A stretch of DNA of 22,130 bases from a virus, in IMG/VR virus record IMGVR_UViG_3300033571_013011, positions 1 to 22,130 of that record; one strand, written 5' to 3'. The position numbers and the translations under genes were made by a program. Position 1 is the stretch's first letter, and each line of letters starts with the position of its first letter. This document shows, piece by piece, positions 20,422 through 22,130 of the stretch. A model generated the notes under the pieces. It saw only the letters and a program-made list of their open reading frames with translations, was not told the DNA's origin and ran no database searches.

Positions 20422-20477
20422 CCGGGTATAGTACTACCGGGTATAATAGGGGGGGGGATTTATTTTTGCCGGGTATA
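20422..20477 (+). repeat. CCGGGTATA direct repeats upstream of and inside the promoter
   Basis: CCGGGTATA occurs at 20422-20430, 20437-20445 and 20469-20477. TAGTACTA between the first two is a perfect palindrome. The third copy begins immediately after the -33 TTTG. A run of nine G (20449-20457) separates copies two and three. This resembles a set of operators for a repressor or activator of the 20503 operon. Confidence 0.65.
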
Positions 20478-20496
20478 CATATTTATATTATATTTG
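20465..20496 (+). promoter_or_regulatory. Bacteroidales-type promoter for the rightward operon
   Basis: TTTG at 20465-20468, a 20-base spacer, then TATATTTG at 20489-20496, matching TTTG-N19-21-TAnnTTTG exactly. The gap from the last G to ATG 20503 is 6 bases, so transcription should begin at or within a few bases of the start codon. A CCGGGTATA repeat begins directly after the -33 TTTG, suggesting operator control. Confidence 0.8.
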
Positions 20497-20502
20497 TACT
20501 GT

Positions 20503-20979
20503 ATGATAGACATCGCCAAAGAGGATCGTTTAATTAAGGGCATGATAGATAGGATGCCATCTGTTGATGCCTATGACACGGTTATTTTATCTATTAATCC
20601 TGAGTACAGTTCTATTCTGTCTCAGCGAGTGGCTCATGCGGTGTCTAAGCCCAACTTCGTACCAATCATCATTGGCATAGATGTGCCGGAGGAGAAGAAG
20701 GAAGAGGAATATCTGACTTATTTCGGTGTTTCTGCAAAGACATTCCAGGTTCGTTATCACAAGGTTATTATATGTTCTACCTATACCTGTGCGTTTATGA
20801 AAGCTATTAGGGATCGTTTGTATGATATTGGGTATGAGCACGAGGATCTTTTATTCATGTCTTTGGCAGAGCATTGGGATTCGGATTTCCGATCTGATGT
20901 AGTTGGGGAGTACGTGGATAAGGAACCTATTTTCTACTGGCAAAAAGATTATGAAAAGATTACAACAGATATTAAATGA
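20503..20979 (+). CDS. hypothetical protein, first gene of right-hand rightward operon
   Basis: 158 residues from ATG 20503; a TTG at 20494 lies inside the promoter's -7 box, so it cannot be the start. Alpha/beta with strands V-I-L-S-I-N-P, F-V-P-I-I-I-G-I-D-V and Y-H-K-V-I-I-C-S-T, resembling a small Rossmann-like fold, then an acidic C-terminal half. No family recognised. The consensus promoter ends only 6 bases before the ATG. The next gene (lysin) begins 29 bases before this gene ends. Confidence 0.8.
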   Translation: MIDIAKEDRLIKGMIDRMPSVDAYDTVILSINPEYSSILSQRVAHAVSKPNFVPIIIGIDVPEEKKEEEYLTYFGVSAKTFQVRYHKVIICSTYTCAFMKAIRDRLYDIGYEHEDLLFMSLAEHWDSDFRSDVVGEYVDKEPIFYWQKDYEKITTDIK

Positions 20980-21577
20980 GAAGGGTGCTCAGCTAACCGT
21001 TGACGGAATCATTGGGGCTCAGACGTTAACCGCAGCAGATTGGTTTATTACCAATACTATTAAGAGCAGAAAATGGATTAAGCCTAAAGATGGGATTGTA
21101 TTCCTCAGAACAGATCAAGTGTTGAGCAATACCTTTGACGATTTTGCTATTGTGTACAAAGGGGGAGTATGTGTATCTATAGTACCATGTTCTACTACTG
21201 CCGGGGATAAGTATATCTTTAATCCTACTTTTTCTTATCAAGGAGTAACTGGTACTGCTATTACTGCTGAACAGCAGGTGATCGGTAGTCACCGGTTTGT
21301 TACTAATAAGAATTGGAAAACGCTGTGGCTCGGAGCCCCATACTTTATGCAGGTATTGCCTATTACTATTTGGAGAGATGGCAGCCGGGATCGTTCTTTG
21401 GATAGAGTAAATAAACAAGTAGGCCTTTTTGGAATTAACTTCCATCGTGGTGGACAGGGTTGGGCGATTGCTAACTGGTCTGCCGGTTGTCAAGTGATAC
21501 CTGATACCCATTGGTTTCAAGTAGTGAACAACTTTGTCAATGGGCAGGTGATTGATTATACTCTTATAGAAGTTTAG
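20951..21577 (+). CDS. predicted lysin: peptidoglycan-binding helix plus L,D-transpeptidase-like domain
   Basis: 208 residues from ATG 20951 (upstream in-frame start adds 16 residues of the overlapping frame). N-terminus L-Q-Q-I-L-N-E-K-G-A-Q-L-T-V-D-G-I-I-G-A-Q-T-L (4-26) is the peptidoglycan-binding repeat form VDGxxGxxT. The C-terminal domain has G-I-N-F-H165-R-G-G and N-W-S177-A-G-C180-Q-V, the H...SxGC arrangement of YkuD/L,D-transpeptidase folds, used by several phage lysins. No signal peptide, so export would need a holin. A GGGNCTCAG copy lies in the first domain. Distinct from the membrane glucosaminidase at 8705. Confidence 0.85.
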   Translation: MKRLQQILNEKGAQLTVDGIIGAQTLTAADWFITNTIKSRKWIKPKDGIVFLRTDQVLSNTFDDFAIVYKGGVCVSIVPCSTTAGDKYIFNPTFSYQGVTGTAITAEQQVIGSHRFVTNKNWKTLWLGAPYFMQVLPITIWRDGSRDRSLDRVNKQVGLFGINFHRGGQGWAIANWSAGCQVIPDTHWFQVVNNFVNGQVIDYTLIEV

Positions 21578-21824
21578 CGATCCTTTGGGCTAGGTCTACT
21601 AGACTGTGCTTGACGATGTATTGTTCTCCTCCGCTGAATATTACAGATAGGGGCTCCTTTTCTGTATTTCTTTCGTCTTCGTGTATATGGTCTATGTGGT
21701 AGAATAAGACAGGGAAGGTGGGTTCTTCATAAATTGAACTGAGACCCAAATCCTCCAGATATTCCTGGTCTTCCTCATTGCCGTTATTGGCAATTACTTC
21801 GAGTATGAGCGGTAGTCTAAACAT
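21564..21824 (-). CDS. hypothetical acidic protein convergent with lysin
   Basis: 86 residues (MFRLPLILEVIANNGNEEDQ...), acidic, with D-H-I-H-E-D-E-R-N in the middle and a C-terminal helix. No family recognised. It converges on the lysin with a 14-base overlap and no terminator, so the two transcripts interfere or are used at different times. Last gene of the short leftward operon driven from 22053-22084. Confidence 0.75.
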   Translation of the reverse strand: MFRLPLILEVIANNGNEEDQEYLEDLGLSSIYEEPTFPVLFYHIDHIHEDERNTEKEPLSVIFSGGEQYIVKHSLVDLAQRIAKLL

Positions 21825-21958
21825 AATCTTTTTATCTCTTTGACCATATTATTAACCTTGGCATAACGGATGCACAGCAGGGTGAGGCGAAGCTCCTTAT
21901 TATTCAAAGGCGAATTTAACTTCCTCTTCCTCTTTGTACGTAATCTAGCTATCTTCAT
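21794..21958 (-). CDS. 54-residue very basic protein
   Basis: ATG at 21958, TAA ending at 21794. N-terminus MKIARLRTKRKRKLNS is very basic, suggesting nucleic-acid binding or a membrane-surface tail. The 3' part overlaps the next gene by 31 bases. The start overlaps the TGA of the upstream micro-protein as ATGA. No family recognised. Confidence 0.6.
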   Translation of the reverse strand: MKIARLRTKRKRKLNSPLNNKELRLTLLCIRYAKVNNMVKEIKRLCLDYRSYSK

Positions 21959-22047
21959 TTATCTATTCCTCTCAACCAAAGCACAAACAAAGCAAGGGCA
22001 GCTGCAAAAACAGCAAGCCAATCCATCACGATTTTGAATTCGTCCAT
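21955..22047 (-). CDS. 30-residue membrane micro-protein
   Basis: ATG at 22047 (MDEFKIVMDW), then a helix L-A-V-F-A-A-A-L-A-L-F-V-L-W-L and a short polar end (RGIDK). Its TGA overlaps the next ATG (ATGA). The consensus promoter ends 5 bases before the ATG, so this would be the first, possibly leaderless, cistron. A start at 22026 is possible but would leave the promoter farther away. Confidence 0.6.
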   Translation of the reverse strand: MDEFKIVMDWLAVFAAALALFVLWLRGIDK

Positions 22048-22052
22048 ATATA

Positions 22053-22084
22053 CAAAGATACGACATCCCTAACTCTGTTACAAA
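22053..22084 (-). promoter_or_regulatory. Bacteroidales-type promoter for the leftward micro-operon
   Basis: On the minus strand: TTTG (22084-22081), 20-base spacer, TATCTTTG (22060-22053), an exact consensus match. Only 5 bases separate it from ATG 22047, again predicting a leaderless message. The upstream -33 element is embedded in an operator-like repeat array at 22075-22115. Confidence 0.8.
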
Positions 22085-22115
22085 TCTGTCACAAATTTAC
22101 CCCACTTTTGTGACA
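22075..22115. promoter_or_regulatory. operator-like repeat array over the -33 box
   Basis: CTGTTACAAAT (22075-22085) and CTGTCACAAAT (22086-22096) are tandem 11-base repeats differing at one position. A third copy lies inverted: TGTCACAAA (22087-22095) and TTTGTGACA (22107-22115) form a perfect 9-base inverted repeat around 11 bases. There is no T run after the stem on either strand, so it is not a terminator. The first copy covers the -33 TTTG, so a bound regulator would affect RNA polymerase. Confidence 0.7.
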
Positions 22116-22130
22116 AAAAGGTATGACTGC

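Larger units (their letters stand above)
19386..20502. other. 1.1-kb non-coding control region, candidate replication origin
   Basis: No convincing gene on either strand; the frames that exist arise from the GT tract and encode His/Thr or Cys/Val repeats. It separates the two diverging gene sets. Contents from left: a G9 run (19420-19428), inverted repeat 19441-19462, duplicated element copy B, a DnaA box, AT-rich DNA (about 19749-19980) with two inverted repeats and three GAAATAT repeats (19903, 19952, 19969), the GT tract, palindrome CGTTCGAACG (20135-20144), hairpin TTCGAT/ATCGAA (20165-20183), G runs, a long hairpin and the rightward promoter. Divergent layout, DnaA box beside AT-rich DNA and the phage's own DnaA-like protein together favour an origin; I found no consensus promoter for the leftward operon. 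Confidence 0.6.
826..21747. repeat. dispersed 9-mer GGGNCTCAG, 17 copies
   Basis: Written GGGNCTCAG on the plus strand at 2932, 5575, 8057, 9975, 14114, 17664, 18013, 18904 and 21014; as the complement CTGAGNCCC at 826, 1653, 3950, 7952, 10990, 12651, 15688 and 21739 (first base given). The N position is A seven times, G five, T three, C two. Many copies are preceded by TT and followed by A. They lie in coding DNA in different frames and once in non-coding DNA (18904). See the finding for interpretation. Confidence 0.85.

Noticed and set aside
20235-20537. Open frame of 100 codons on the plus strand before the 20503 gene
   Set aside because: It runs through homopolymers, the long hairpin and the promoter, and has no coding-like composition.
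22087-22115. Perfect 9-base inverted repeat as a transcription terminator
   Set aside because: No T run follows the stem on either strand, and the arms are copies of a tandem repeat that overlaps a promoter, so an operator is more likely.
1-22130. Stop-codon reassignment (as in some gut phages)
   Set aside because: Long essential genes (terL, polymerase, primase-helicase) read without internal TAG or TGA, and gene ends use TAA, TGA and TAG normally.
1-22130. CRISPR arrays, tRNA genes, insertion sequences
   Set aside because: No regularly spaced repeats, no cloverleaf-like T-loop GTTCGA context with matching stems, and no transposase-like protein was seen. The TTCGAA near 20140 and 20189 are short palindromes only.

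Overview
This window looks like part of a tailed double-stranded DNA phage (or prophage) of a Bacteroidota host, most likely a gut Bacteroidales. Three things support this. Genes are packed tightly, mostly with 4-base ATGA or GTGA stop/start overlaps. Start codons lack Shine-Dalgarno sites and sit behind A/T-rich leaders. The two clearest promoters match the Bacteroidales housekeeping consensus TTTG-N20-TAnnTTTG. The standard genetic code fits throughout. I see no tRNA, rRNA, CRISPR array or insertion sequence.

Layout. (1) 1-3425, rightward: the end of a membrane protein, a PD-(D/E)XK-type nuclease, a DUF1599/MazG-like protein, a catalytically dead-looking amidase relative, two small pre-terminase genes and the large terminase. 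(2) 19385 down to 3420, leftward: one very long set of about 41 genes. Its upstream part (19.4-12.8 kb) is a run of small, often acidic accessory proteins. The middle (12.8-9.4 kb) holds a DNA-methyltransferase-like protein, a serine recombinase and a stand-alone DnaA domain IV-like protein. The downstream part (9.5-3.4 kb) holds a membrane-anchored glucosaminidase, a Twinkle/T7 gp4-type primase-helicase and a compact family B DNA polymerase. This set converges on the terminase with a 6-base overlap. (3) 19386-20502: a 1.1-kb non-coding control region with a perfect DnaA box, nested palindromes, AT-rich DNA, a 135-base alternating purine-pyrimidine GT tract, long G runs and a large hairpin; it is the best candidate for the replication origin. 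(4) 20503-21577, rightward: an unknown protein and a predicted L,D-transpeptidase-fold lysin, behind a consensus promoter. (5) 22047 down to 21564, leftward: a micro-operon of three small genes behind a second consensus promoter flanked by an operator-like repeat array.

Most striking observations. The 9-mer GGGNCTCAG occurs 17 times on both strands in many reading frames, about 25 to 70 times the chance expectation, so it looks selected as DNA. Both consensus promoters lie so close to their start codons that leaderless mRNAs are predicted. A 66-base non-coding element is duplicated around the gene at 18915-19385. Several membrane micro-proteins of 28-46 residues are translationally coupled to longer genes. 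CCGG density falls about four-fold near 12.8 kb, suggesting that the accessory block has a different origin from the replication and packaging core.
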